A stretch of DNA of 22,874 bases, taken from an uncultured Lacticaseibacillus sp. (GTDB lineage Bacteria > Bacillota > Bacilli > Lactobacillales > Lactobacillaceae). Under the pieces are notes generated by a model. That model was not told the origin of the DNA and did not search any database. It saw only the letters and a program-made list of their open reading frames with translations. The translations under genes were made by a program, and so were the position numbers. Below, in pieces: positions 1-8,767 of the stretch; the stretch's first letter is position 1, and each line of letters opens with the position of its first letter. Location of the stretch: assembly GCA_934339215.1 (NCBI GenBank), contig CAKRHU010000002.1:1-22874 (forward strand), given 5' to 3'.

Positions 1-355
<355 letters not shown>

Positions 356-366
356 TCAATACCAGT

Positions 367-444
367 GTTTCTGCCACACTTTCAACATTTGCTGAAGGTG
401 TCGCAGAAACAACAAAAGAGCTAGGGCTCACCCCAACTCTTTTG
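367..444 (-). terminator. Two tandem intercistronic hairpins between binding-protein gene and GH13 gene
   Basis: In transcription order, the first hairpin pairs 437-444 with 413-420 (CAAAAGAG/CTCTTTTG, extendable by G-U pairs) and is followed by TTGTTTC. The second pairs 393-410 with 367-384: 17 of 18 positions pair, counting one G-U, around an 8-base loop. Neither has a clean U-tract, so partial termination or protection of the upstream mRNA 3' end is more likely than full termination. This would give more binding protein than glucosidase. Confidence 0.6.
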
Positions 445-460
445 CTGCTTTGCTTAATGG

Positions 461-1924
461 TTACTTGTCAGCAAGAAATGCATCATATTGCTTTTGTAAT
501 TCCTTTTGCACCTTGTCGTAACCAGCAGTCTTGAGTTCAGCATCCATCTTCTTGACTGTGGAAACAGGATCTGCAGTCCCAGTGTTTAAGATATCCAAGT
601 ACTTGCTCATGACGTTAGATAAGTTGGTGACTTCAGTCTTCAAGTTGGAAGTATCTGGGTTGAAGCCCAAAGAAGCTGAATCTTTGGCGTTCTTAATGGA
701 ATCGTCACGTTCTTTGATTTGGGCATCGGTAATGGAATCTTGCGTGTAGATGTTGGCGTTGTTCCCCATCATCCAAGCGCCAATGAAGTAGCCTGGTTGA
801 TACTTCTTGGTGGTCTTGATCTTACCATCCGCTTTGTTGGTGAAGTTCCATTGTTGACCTTCCAACCCCCAAGTGATGTTGTTCAACAAGGTCTTGTCCG
901 TGTTCAACAGGTTCAAGACTTGCATGGCTTGTTCTTTATGCTTGGACGTCTTAGAAATGGACCAAACGGCAACTTGGGCTTGGGCAGTGGACTTGTATGG
1001 ATCCGTGATGGCTTTAACAGTCATCTTCTTGCCGCCGGCAGAGTTTTCAAGTGCGGTTGCTCCGTAATCGAAAGGTCCGTTAGTTTCTTGGCGCACGAAC
1101 CAAGTGTTGTCTTGCAAGTTATATTGGGTCGTGGAAGTCGCAGCATCCTTAGGAATGTAGCCTTTGAGATAGTAGCTGTGCAACGTCTTTAACGTGCTTT
1201 GCATTTCTGGGGTGTCATAAGCGTTTACAACTTTAGTGGATTTGCCGCTAGAATCAATGGCAAATGGCAAGCCGTTACCCAGTGGGAAGTCCATGTGACG
1301 AGGGGATGCTTTGTAGTCTTTCCCAATGGCAAAAGCAGCCACGCCTGGTTGTGCTTTGTGGAATTTTGCCAAAGCTTGTTCCATGTCTGCATAAGACTTG
1401 ATGTTGGATACGTCGATGTTGTACTTCTTAGCGAAGTAATCATTGAAGGTCAATGAGTTTGAAGCAAACACATTGGCGTTGACTGGGAAGCCGTAAACTT
1501 TGCCGTTAACTTTCAAACCTTTCCAATATGAGGGATCCACTTGATCGTAAGCTTTTTTACCCGTGGTCTTCAACAAGCTGGTCATATCAGCATAAGCGCC
1601 TTTAGAAGCGTTGTTGACATAGTTTTGCGCAAAGGCGAGATCATAGGTATCGCCGGAAGTGACCATGACGTTGTACTTTTGAGTGTAATCACCCCAGCCG
1701 ATGAAGGTCATTTTCAAATCGATGTTCTTGTAGGTCTTGTGAATTTCTTTATTGGCTTTGTTGATCATTTCCGTGTAGTTCTTTGGCTTGTCGCCAGGCA
1801 TATACATGGAAACTGTAGTTTTACCAGAACTAGAATTTGAGCCTTTGCTGCCGCATGCAGCCAGTGCTAATGTACTTGCCCCGAGTACCCCGACAAGTGC
1901 TGCGCTTTTGAACCATTTATTCAT
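461..1924 (-). CDS. Sugar ABC transporter solute-binding lipoprotein (NgtS/LplA-like)
   Basis: This 487-residue extracellular substrate-binding protein captures an oligosaccharide and delivers it to the two permeases encoded just upstream. Residues 1-23 are a lipoprotein signal with lipobox L21-A-A-C24, so the mature protein is lipid-anchored at Cys24. A low-complexity Gly/Ser linker follows, then a large bilobed domain. The length of almost 490 residues suits the subgroup that binds big oligosaccharides, such as LplA or pneumococcal NgtS (N-glycan binding), rather than the roughly 420-residue maltose/MsmE type. The start is supported by CGGAGGG upstream of 1924. The gene is third in the operon, 41 bp after the second permease. 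Glycan specificity is inferred from the surrounding mannosidases, not from visible binding residues. Confidence 0.9.
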   Translation of the reverse strand: MNKWFKSAALVGVLGASTLALAACGSKGSNSSSGKTTVSMYMPGDKPKNYTEMINKANKEIHKTYKNIDLKMTFIGWGDYTQKYNVMVTSGDTYDLAFAQNYVNNASKGAYADMTSLLKTTGKKAYDQVDPSYWKGLKVNGKVYGFPVNANVFASNSLTFNDYFAKKYNIDVSNIKSYADMEQALAKFHKAQPGVAAFAIGKDYKASPRHMDFPLGNGLPFAIDSSGKSTKVVNAYDTPEMQSTLKTLHSYYLKGYIPKDAATSTTQYNLQDNTWFVRQETNGPFDYGATALENSAGGKKMTVKAITDPYKSTAQAQVAVWSISKTSKHKEQAMQVLNLLNTDKTLLNNITWGLEGQQWNFTNKADGKIKTTKKYQPGYFIGAWMMGNNANIYTQDSITDAQIKERDDSIKNAKDSASLGFNPDTSNLKTEVTNLSNVMSKYLDILNTGTADPVSTVKKMDAELKTAGYDKVQKELQKQYDAFLADK

Positions 1925-1965
1925 AAGTTCGCCCTCCGAATATAATAAATCTGAAAACCCAATGA

Positions 1966-2886
1966 TTAACCCTTGACGCCACCGATCGTCATCCCTTTGA
2001 CGAAGTACTTTTGGAAGAATGGATACGTTAACGCGATCGGTAATGTCGCGACCACAACAACCGCAAAGCGCATGCCTTCAGTTGGCAAGTTGGCACTGGC
2101 GACGACATTAGAACCGCCGGCAGACATTTGTTGGGCCATGTATTGGATGTTGTTAGCAATTTTAACCAACAAGTACTGCAATGGGGTGACGTTATCGCTG
2201 TTGGTGTACAACAAAGCGTTCATCCAATCGTTCCAATACCCTAAAGCAGAAAACAGTGAAATCGTTGCGATCCCAGGAATTGCCAGCGGTACCACGATAC
2301 TACGGAAGATCCGCATTTCTCCGGCACCATCTAAACGTGCTGATTCAATGATCGACTCTGGAATCGAGGTTTTGAAGAATGTCCGCATGATCAACACGTT
2401 GTAAACCCCAAAGGCCATTGGCAAAATCAATGCCCAGACATTATCTTGCAAATGTAGCATTTGCGTGACGACCAAATAAGTCGGTACCATGCCGGGGACA
2501 AACAACATGGAAATCAAAGCAAAAATCGTAAAGAAACGCGCGTATAAGAAATCAGAACGTGAAATCGCATACGCATAAGTGGAACTAAACAAAGAGTTCA
2601 TCAACGTCCCGACCACTGTGACAAACACTGAGATCCCAAATGAGACGAGTACTTGATGGCCCATTTTGGCCAAGTAAGAATAGCTTGTGGTGACAAAATG
2701 TTTCGGCCAGAATTGATACCCATAAAGCGTGATATCAGATTCTTTAGTTAGCGATAAAATAATAATGAAGAAAAACGGTAACACACAACTCAATGCGAAA
2801 ATGGCTAAAAAGATGTTGAAAAACAAATTGGTGCCAGGCCCAAACTTGCGAATTTCAACTGCGGAAATAGGTTTCTTTTTACGCAT
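1966..2886 (-). CDS. Carbohydrate ABC transporter permease, LplC/NgtP2-like
   Basis: This 306-residue integral membrane protein is one half of the translocation pore of the oligosaccharide importer. Hydrophobic segments suggest six transmembrane helices; the first follows a short positively charged cytoplasmic N-terminus (MRKKKP). The EAA loop that docks on the ATPase is visible as ESARLDGAGEMRIFRSIVVP at about residues 182-201. The C-terminus ends in YFVKGMTIGGVKG, typical of the LplC/YtcP subgroup that partners large binding proteins. The start has GGAGGG 8 bases upstream. It lies 12 bp behind the other permease and 41 bp ahead of the binding-protein gene, so the three are clearly co-transcribed. 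No ATPase is encoded here; a shared MsmK-type ATPase elsewhere in the genome is the usual solution. Confidence 0.92.
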   Translation of the reverse strand: MRKKKPISAVEIRKFGPGTNLFFNIFLAIFALSCVLPFFFIIILSLTKESDITLYGYQFWPKHFVTTSYSYLAKMGHQVLVSFGISVFVTVVGTLMNSLFSSTYAYAISRSDFLYARFFTIFALISMLFVPGMVPTYLVVTQMLHLQDNVWALILPMAFGVYNVLIMRTFFKTSIPESIIESARLDGAGEMRIFRSIVVPLAIPGIATISLFSALGYWNDWMNALLYTNSDNVTPLQYLLVKIANNIQYMAQQMSAGGSNVVASANLPTEGMRFAVVVVATLPIALTYPFFQKYFVKGMTIGGVKG

Positions 2887-2898
2887 GTTTGGTCCCTC

Positions 2899-3873
2899 CT
2901 AAAATAGTGCTGATTCCGGTTCAAGCTTGCGGATCACCGCATTGGATGCAATGATCAGCAAAGCCCCAACCACTGACTGCAACAACCCCGCAGCCGTGGA
3001 CATGCCGATATCATTCGTGGTGGTCAACGCGCGGTAGATATACGTATCAAAGGTTTGTGTCACATTGATCAACGTCCCTGAACTTCTTGGAATCAAGTAA
3101 AACAGCCCGAAGTCTGAACGGAAGATCCCGCCGATGTTTAAAATCAACATCAACAGCGCCACTGGCATGATATGCGGCAAGGTCACGTTTTTGATCTGTT
3201 GCCACTTGTTGGCCCCATCGATCATGGCCGCATCATAGTAAGATGGATCGATCCCCATGGCCGTCGCAAAGTACAGAATACTATTGTAGCCGATTCCTTT
3301 CCAAACCCCTAAGAAGATAATGATGAATGGCCATACTTGTGGGGTGTTGTACCAATCGATCGGTTTGCCGCCCATCGCTTGGATCAACTGGTTAAAGATC
3401 CCTTTGTCAGTGCTCAAGAATGCATAAACGAAGTAAGCTAGGATCGCCCAAGACAAGAAATACGGAAACAGCATGGACGTTTGATAAAGCTTGAGTAACT
3501 TGGCATTGCGCAGCTGACTCATCACGACCCCAAAGAAAATGGCAAAGAAGAAATTCATCAGCAAGAAGACCATGTTATACCCAACGGTGTTGCGCAACAC
3601 GATCCAAAAGTCTGCAGACGCGAAGAAGAATTTGAAGTTTTGTAGCCCTACAAATGGACTGTGTAAAAGGCTATACAGGAAACCTTGATCCGAATACTGA
3701 AAATTCTGGAATGCCACGATATTGGCAAACACTGGGATGTAGAAGAAAACAATCAAAAACAGCGTCCCAGGTGCGACCATCAAAAAGAAAATGCGATTAT
3801 CCCATAAACGTTGGCCGAAATTGCGTTTCTTTTTGGCTGGTCGTTGCACAGTGGCAACAGCATCTTGTTTCAT
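2899..3873 (-). CDS. Carbohydrate ABC transporter permease, LplB/NgtP1-like
   Basis: This 324-residue membrane protein is the second pore subunit and first gene of the importer operon. A basic N-terminus (about residues 1-25, KKKR) is followed by a long hydrophobic helix beginning near residue 29 (FFLMVAPGTLFLIVFF), and roughly six helices overall can be read. The ATPase-docking EAA loop is DAAMIDGANKWQQIKNVTLP, in the C-terminal half. The tail LEPESALF is typical of the LplB/YtePlike group. The ATG at 3873 has a strong AAGGAGGGG site, and a promoter with regulator sites lies immediately upstream. The pairing of LplB-like and LplC-like permeases with a very large lipoprotein is the layout of bacterial importers for complex oligosaccharides, including the pneumococcal N-glycan transporter. 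Confidence 0.92.
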   Translation of the reverse strand: MKQDAVATVQRPAKKKRNFGQRLWDNRIFFLMVAPGTLFLIVFFYIPVFANIVAFQNFQYSDQGFLYSLLHSPFVGLQNFKFFFASADFWIVLRNTVGYNMVFLLMNFFFAIFFGVVMSQLRNAKLLKLYQTSMLFPYFLSWAILAYFVYAFLSTDKGIFNQLIQAMGGKPIDWYNTPQVWPFIIIFLGVWKGIGYNSILYFATAMGIDPSYYDAAMIDGANKWQQIKNVTLPHIMPVALLMLILNIGGIFRSDFGLFYLIPRSSGTLINVTQTFDTYIYRALTTTNDIGMSTAAGLLQSVVGALLIIASNAVIRKLEPESALF

Positions 3874-3905
3874 TGGCTCCCCTCCTTTCTTTTGATTATG
3901 CTTTT

Positions 3906-3934
3906 AGGATAAGCGCTTTCTTTAAGCCGAACAA
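3906..3934 (-). promoter_or_regulatory. Promoter of the ABC-importer operon
   Basis: On the minus strand a -35 box TTGTTC (3934-3929) is separated by exactly 17 bp from a -10 box TATCCT (3911-3906). Transcription would begin around 3899, about 25 bases before the start codon. Both boxes are weak (3/6 and 4/6 matches), which fits a promoter that needs an activator. The repeats at 3938-3967 end 3 bp upstream of the -35. Confidence 0.5.
3907..3922. promoter_or_regulatory. cre-like CcpA site, weak match
   Basis: The plus strand reads GGATAAGCGCTTTCTT. It keeps the AAGCGCTT core and the 3' half of the cre consensus WTGNAANCGNWNNCWW but misses the first three defined positions. It overlaps the proposed -10 box, a position where CcpA would block transcription. 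It is weaker than the cre at 10101. Confidence 0.4.
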
Positions 3935-3937
3935 TCT

Positions 3938-3967
3938 ACTAAATTTAGGTATTACTCACTAAATTTA
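3938..3967. promoter_or_regulatory. Direct-repeat operator, probable AraC-family activator site
   Basis: ACTAAATTTA occurs at 3938-3947 and again at 3958-3967, a 20-bp repeat period that places both copies on the same face of the helix. The promoter-proximal copy ends 3 bp from the -35 box. Tandem same-orientation half-sites about two turns apart and abutting the -35 are characteristic of AraC-family activators. The AraC-type protein encoded at 13281-14117 is the obvious candidate; that link is inference. Confidence 0.5.
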
Positions 3968-4186
3968 AGAAATGCGTTTTCAAACCGTTAGATGTATTAT
4001 TGTCGTCCTTTCATTTTATTTTCATATCGGTCTCATTATTAGCAAAAAATCAAACCAATCATGACAGGCGAATCGCAATCTGCCGCGCTCAGCAGTTAAA
4101 CAAAGAAATGAGGATGAACCAATTTTAAAAACCGTCGCATGCAAAAGACTATACAATTGATTGATCAGGATAATTCAGGGCCATTC

Positions 4187-4224
4187 AAAAAAGCTCAGGG
4201 GCGTTTTTCAACGTTCCTGAGCTT
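4187..4224 (-). terminator. Rho-independent terminator of the GH125-GH38-GH20 operon
   Basis: Transcribed leftward, AAGCTCAGG (4224-4216) pairs perfectly with CCTGAGCTT (4199-4191), and the transcript then continues into further Us (4190-4187). It begins 4 bases after the GH20 stop codon at 4229. Confidence 0.88.
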
Positions 4225-4228
4225 GGCT

Positions 4229-6076
4229 TTAATGGGAAATATCGCAGGCACTGGCGATTTGCATGTAGAGCCCATGTCCGATCGAGCCACTGGTCCACTT
4301 ATCTGCTAACAATTCTGGCTCATGCAATTCGTCAAGGTCATCATGGCCTGCGACCCATTCACTTAAGCGCCACAAAACCGTTTCGATGCGTGCCAATTGC
4401 CCGCCGAAGCGAATATCCATCACTTCAAACCCATTGCCCCGTCGCTCGTGATGCCAAACTTTGCGATATTGTGCCATCATCGCCATTAAGGCAGATCGAT
4501 AGGCATTTAACGCCGCAGTCGCTTGACTGGCATCGCGTGGCGTTTGGCTCGGCAACGCTTTTAACGCTTGCAACGCCACGACTTTAGCACCCAAGGCCTG
4601 GGCTAACTTTTGGTAGTAGGCAAACAAGTCGGCAGATTCCGCAGTGGTCAAAACAGTGGCCAAGCTTTCGGCTAATTGTTGATAATGGGCCTGCAAATCA
4701 TGTCCCCGCAAGTTGACCGCATATTTTTGCAACATCAAATCTTCATACAACACCAACTTGCTGGGATTTTCACCAGATAAATTCGTCGGGGTATTGGGCA
4801 CATGATCAAATTCGTCCAGCAACATGAAAGCGTGATAGTCTTCTCCTTGCATCAAGGCGAATTGCTGAGCTAACGTTTGCGGCGATACGGTATCGTGATA
4901 TTGATATTCGATGAAGGTTTGTAAACCTAACCACGCGGCAGCAAAAGGGGTTTCCGCCCCATCATCAAACCACATGGTCGCGACGGCCTGTTTGATCCCA
5001 ACATGTTTGGCGCCAGTCATCCCCCCAGCCACGGATTGCAACATTTTGGCTTGATGCGGCGCCAAACTCGGCCAAGTCCACAACCCGCCAGCATAAACCA
5101 CTGGTTGTTTAAGTTCGAGATGTTGTTTCAAGCGCACTTCATAAGTCTGCACATCTTCATGATAATAATCCCAATACACTTGGCCGACATGCGGCATCGC
5201 TTTGACGAAATCTGGATCAAAATGTACCGATTCGTCGTACATGGTGTTGGTGGGACTAGCAATAGTAAACCACATATCACTCCACATGTATGGCTCAAGG
5301 TTGAGTTCATCGCAAAGTTTCACGACTGTTTTGAGATGAGCTTGAATCAAAGTCTCTTGATCGACATAACCTTCATGATACAGCCGGTTGCCATGCCCTA
5401 AGCCATACGCTTCATCCATGCCGATGTGAATTTTTTTGGTAAGAAAAGGCGCACTCGCCGCTTGCAAGAGTTGTTTCAAAAAGGCAGTGGTTTCAGGCTT
5501 TTCCACCCACAAGACTTCTGGCGTGTCTTTGATATCATCAAACGCCGTCCACTTCAGGGCATTTTGCAAATGGGCTAAGGTTTGGATTGCTGGCACTAAC
5601 GTCAAGCCAAAACTATCGGCATAAAGCGCCAATTCGTGCAGTTCCGCTTGGGTGTAGCGCCCGCGCAAGTGCCCAAAATAAGGTTGGCCGGGCACTTCAA
5701 AACAATCTTCTAAATATAACCAAGCTTCGGTATAGCCCAGGCTAGCCATGCGCATCAAGACGTGCTTCAAGGCTGAGACTTTGAGGACGCCATTGCGGGC
5801 AACATCGATCATCGTGCCACATTGCTCAAAAGCTGGGGTTTCTTGGATCTCAAAGGTTGGTTCCTGTTTGGCGTGGCCGAGCCATAAGGTCACGGCGCGC
5901 ATCAAGTCATGGACATTGCCATAAGTGATGGTTTGAGTCGTTGGGGTACAAATTAAATGCAACCCCGTTGGACCTGGACTCACTTGAACAGTTTGGGTTT
6001 GTTCATCCCCACGCCAATCAACAATGGCGTCAACGCCAGTCTGATATTTTTCTGGGATCCCAATAAACTTAGTCAT
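4229..6076 (-). CDS. GH20 beta-N-acetylhexosaminidase (GH20C-like), cytoplasmic
   Basis: This 615-residue enzyme removes terminal beta-linked GlcNAc or GalNAc, working inside the cell since no signal peptide is present. The GH20 barrel starts near residue 88 (GTMIDVARNG). The catalytic Asp-Glu pair of the substrate-assisted mechanism is D221-E222 in HIGMDEAYGLGHGNR. Size and motifs resemble the pneumococcal cytoplasmic exo-hexosaminidase GH20C, which sits in that organism's N-glycan cluster beside GH38 and GH125 genes. The start at 6076 is chosen because GGAGG (6087-6083) lies 6 bases upstream and the ATG overlaps the GH38 stop as ATGACTAA, indicating translational coupling; a longer frame from 6097 lacks such a site. 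It is the last gene of the operon, with a terminator directly behind it. Exact sugar specificity is not visible. Confidence 0.9.
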   Translation of the reverse strand: MTKFIGIPEKYQTGVDAIVDWRGDEQTQTVQVSPGPTGLHLICTPTTQTITYGNVHDLMRAVTLWLGHAKQEPTFEIQETPAFEQCGTMIDVARNGVLKVSALKHVLMRMASLGYTEAWLYLEDCFEVPGQPYFGHLRGRYTQAELHELALYADSFGLTLVPAIQTLAHLQNALKWTAFDDIKDTPEVLWVEKPETTAFLKQLLQAASAPFLTKKIHIGMDEAYGLGHGNRLYHEGYVDQETLIQAHLKTVVKLCDELNLEPYMWSDMWFTIASPTNTMYDESVHFDPDFVKAMPHVGQVYWDYYHEDVQTYEVRLKQHLELKQPVVYAGGLWTWPSLAPHQAKMLQSVAGGMTGAKHVGIKQAVATMWFDDGAETPFAAAWLGLQTFIEYQYHDTVSPQTLAQQFALMQGEDYHAFMLLDEFDHVPNTPTNLSGENPSKLVLYEDLMLQKYAVNLRGHDLQAHYQQLAESLATVLTTAESADLFAYYQKLAQALGAKVVALQALKALPSQTPRDASQATAALNAYRSALMAMMAQYRKVWHHERRGNGFEVMDIRFGGQLARIETVLWRLSEWVAGHDDLDELHEPELLADKWTSGSIGHGLYMQIASACDISH

Positions 6077-8753
6077 CGTTGGCCTCCGTAAATGCATAAG
6101 TCCGAATTTCTGCTGGGTGCAGCGCTTCTGTTACTGCACGATGTAATGGCTGATCCACTAAATCAAAAAGATGATCAGCGACAAAACCATCATGCGTGAC
6201 AGTCAATGGCTTCACTTCATCCGTCATATTATAGCCGCGCACAATGAATTGTTGATCCGCCATTTTAGTGGCAGTCACTGCAAAACTGGGATCACTAACC
6301 GTCAAATAAGTGCCATTGGCCGCTAGCTTGCCGGCAAGTTGGGGGTTAACCCGACCTGCGATCACTGGGATTTGAGCGGCACGGGCAGCTTGTTGGGCTA
6401 AAAGTTGTGCGTGTTGACTGCCATCGGTAAACGCAATTGAGAAATCTGCGGTGAAATCCCCTAAACATTGGGAATCATGGGTTTCAAAATAACCCCAATC
6501 TCCCATTTCGCCGACGCAGCGCAACAAGGTCACCGCCAGATACTCACCATTTTTGCCGACTTCATATTCATTCAAGCCGACATTGCCGACCACGATTCCG
6601 CGTCCGGCGTCAACCACACTGGCAAAGGCTTGTTGATGTTGGGGGTTGGTCGGATTTTTCCAGTTTGGTCCGACTGCATTGTTGCGTTTGACCACTTCAA
6701 AAATCGATTCTGCCGTGTGCGTGGTGCTATGCATACCGGTGGCGATCACAGCACGAATGCGATGATCTTTCACCGCATTATTACCGGTAAGGTGCACTTG
6801 CAAACGATTGTCTTGATCAAGTCGCAATTCGATGTGCATGGTCAATGCCACCAACTGCTTACCACGCGCACTGGTGCGATTGGTGATGTCGATCACCGCT
6901 TGGCGTTCGTAATCCAAACTAGCCGCAGCTTGGGCAGGCAGTTGCCAAGTCAAATCAAACTGCATTGCTTGACCACTAGCGGTTGCGCGCGTGGTTAAGT
7001 TCGCAATTTCGGCATCTTTTGACGTGAACGTTAATTTGTCTGCAGACTGGCGATAAATATATTCATTGCCCATATCACCCGTATCTTCAAAGACTAACGC
7101 ATCGCGATAGACTTGGTTGGTTTGCTGATCCGTGACCGTCACCGTGTGATCGGCTTCTAAGCGCACACGCAAACGATCATTGGCAATTTCATCGATAACT
7201 TGAGGTGCTCTCAGTGCAGAAACTTTACCCGCAACCACAGCCAAGGTTTGCCAACTAAAGGCGGGTAAATCTGCAGCCACTTCAACATCCACATATAACG
7301 CCATAAACGGCACTCGGAACGCATGATCTGGCAGTTCATAATTAAAGCGCACATGCGGATTGGAGATAATGGCTGGAATCGGTTGACCATTGGCATCGAT
7401 CACGTGTAGCTCAGGCAAATCTGGAATTTCGGCTGCCAGTTTGTCATATTGTGCTTGCGGCATGCCATCTTTAAACAAAGCGCGTTTGAGTTCCACTTCA
7501 ACGTGCACCGATTCATGCTTAGCAGCACCTGCTGTGTTCATTAACACAAATGGATGCGATGATTCAGAAAAGCTTTGCGTGTTCAAACGCTCAGTGAACG
7601 CCGCTAAAGCATGTTGGCTCAAACTCTCCCCGATTTGTCGCGCTGCGGCAAATCGCGTCATCATGCGTTGATGCACCGGATCAATCGAGCAGCCACAAAT
7701 GGAATCATGGGGATGATTTTGCAATAATAAGTGCCAGGCATAATCCAAGCGATCTTGGTTGGATTCAGAAGCCGTATGACTCAACGCCAACAAAGGTTCC
7801 ACTTGGTCTTCTAACAAGCGTTCGGTTTGGGTATTTTGCTGTTTGAGGTAAACGCGGCTAGAAGCCGTGTTGGCCAACGTATACCAACCATCGGTCGCTT
7901 GCGAGGTCAGCTCGCCATGAATCGTCGACAAATCATCTGGCAAATCTGCTTTTAAGGCTTTGATATAGTCGGCAAAGTTAGAATGAATAAATTCATAATC
8001 AGGATAAAGTTGACGCGCAGTCGCTAAGGCCTTCGACAAGTCTTGTTGTACCGGTTGATGATCGACCCCATTCATAAACAACAAATCAGGGGTGGCGGCA
8101 TAGCGTTCGGCATCAGCGAGTTTTTGATCCCAATAAGCTTTCGCCGCAACAGGATCAACAGGAATCTCATTGCCGTTGGAATACCAATTGGCAAATAAAA
8201 TGCCTAAGACTTTCGAGGCATCAGGCCCTTGCCACCACATTTCAGAATAAGTGGAATCAAAATCGCCATGGCTAACTTGATTATTCAACCCAGTCGGGGT
8301 CACCCCACGACCAAATGCAACGGTATCTAATCCTGCCAACTGCATCATTTGCGCGGTTTGACCCATATTACCGAATGTGTCTGGGTAATAGCCTAAAGGT
8401 GTCGGCTGGCCCCACTTTTTGGCTTGCTTCAAGCCATATTGCGTATTGCGCACGTTGGCTTCAGGACTGATCAAAAAGTCATCTTGTAAAATGTAAAACG
8501 GTCCGATACGCAACTTGCCCAAGCGGATCCACTTGGCCAGCTCGTCGCGTTTTTCTGGGCGGACTTTCAAGTAGTCATCTAAAATAATGGTTTGCCCATC
8601 CAAGTGAAAACTGTTGAATTCAGGGTCGTGTTCAAACAGATCAAACAGATCATCCATCAACGAGATCAAGCGCATGTGGTGTTTTTCATAGCCCATGTAC
8701 CATTCACGATCCCAGTGACTATGTGAGATCACAAAAACTTTCTTTTTTGTCAT
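6069..8753 (-). CDS. GH38 alpha-mannosidase
   Basis: This 894-residue cytoplasmic retaining alpha-mannosidase probably acts on alpha-1,3-linked mannose of imported N-glycan cores. The N-terminal catalytic domain opens with ISHSHWDREW; H13 and D15 are the expected zinc ligands. The nucleophile is D125 in YYPDTFGNMGQ, and the third zinc region is NHPHDSICGCS (around H349). The remaining 500 residues are the beta-rich GH38 middle and C-terminal domains. Length matches bacterial GH38 enzymes such as MngB and pneumococcal SpGH38. The start has AAGGAG about 8 bases upstream. It lies 14 bp behind the GH125 gene and overlaps the GH20 gene by 8 bp. MngB-like enzymes can alternatively hydrolyse mannosyl-glycerate, but the GH125/GH92/GH20 context favours glycan trimming. 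Confidence 0.95.
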   Translation of the reverse strand: MTKKKVFVISHSHWDREWYMGYEKHHMRLISLMDDLFDLFEHDPEFNSFHLDGQTIILDDYLKVRPEKRDELAKWIRLGKLRIGPFYILQDDFLISPEANVRNTQYGLKQAKKWGQPTPLGYYPDTFGNMGQTAQMMQLAGLDTVAFGRGVTPTGLNNQVSHGDFDSTYSEMWWQGPDASKVLGILFANWYSNGNEIPVDPVAAKAYWDQKLADAERYAATPDLLFMNGVDHQPVQQDLSKALATARQLYPDYEFIHSNFADYIKALKADLPDDLSTIHGELTSQATDGWYTLANTASSRVYLKQQNTQTERLLEDQVEPLLALSHTASESNQDRLDYAWHLLLQNHPHDSICGCSIDPVHQRMMTRFAAARQIGESLSQHALAAFTERLNTQSFSESSHPFVLMNTAGAAKHESVHVEVELKRALFKDGMPQAQYDKLAAEIPDLPELHVIDANGQPIPAIISNPHVRFNYELPDHAFRVPFMALYVDVEVAADLPAFSWQTLAVVAGKVSALRAPQVIDEIANDRLRVRLEADHTVTVTDQQTNQVYRDALVFEDTGDMGNEYIYRQSADKLTFTSKDAEIANLTTRATASGQAMQFDLTWQLPAQAAASLDYERQAVIDITNRTSARGKQLVALTMHIELRLDQDNRLQVHLTGNNAVKDHRIRAVIATGMHSTTHTAESIFEVVKRNNAVGPNWKNPTNPQHQQAFASVVDAGRGIVVGNVGLNEYEVGKNGEYLAVTLLRCVGEMGDWGYFETHDSQCLGDFTADFSIAFTDGSQHAQLLAQQAARAAQIPVIAGRVNPQLAGKLAANGTYLTVSDPSFAVTATKMADQQFIVRGYNMTDEVKPLTVTHDGFVADHLFDLVDQPLHRAVTEALHPAEIRTYAFTEANDD

Positions 8754-8767
8754 GAGTAAGCTCCTTT

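Larger units (their letters stand above)
3874..4186. other. Intergenic region between importer operon and GH20 gene
   Basis: These 313 bases hold no convincing coding frame. The part next to 3873 contains the importer promoter, cre-like site and direct repeats. The stretch 3970-4186 is AT-rich and shows nothing further that can be supported; it probably carries more upstream regulatory DNA. Confidence 0.6.

Noticed and set aside
719..1192. 157-codon plus-strand open frame inside the binding-protein gene
   Set aside because: It is antisense to a well-supported lipoprotein gene and resembles no known family; an overlap artefact.
6077..6097. Seven-codon N-terminal extension of the GH20 gene
   Set aside because: The ATG at 6097 would consume the GGAGG site serving 6076; no ribosome site precedes it.
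6468..6998. 176-codon plus-strand frame opposite the GH38 gene
   Set aside because: Antisense shadow of conserved GH38 coding sequence; no promoter and no recognisable domain.
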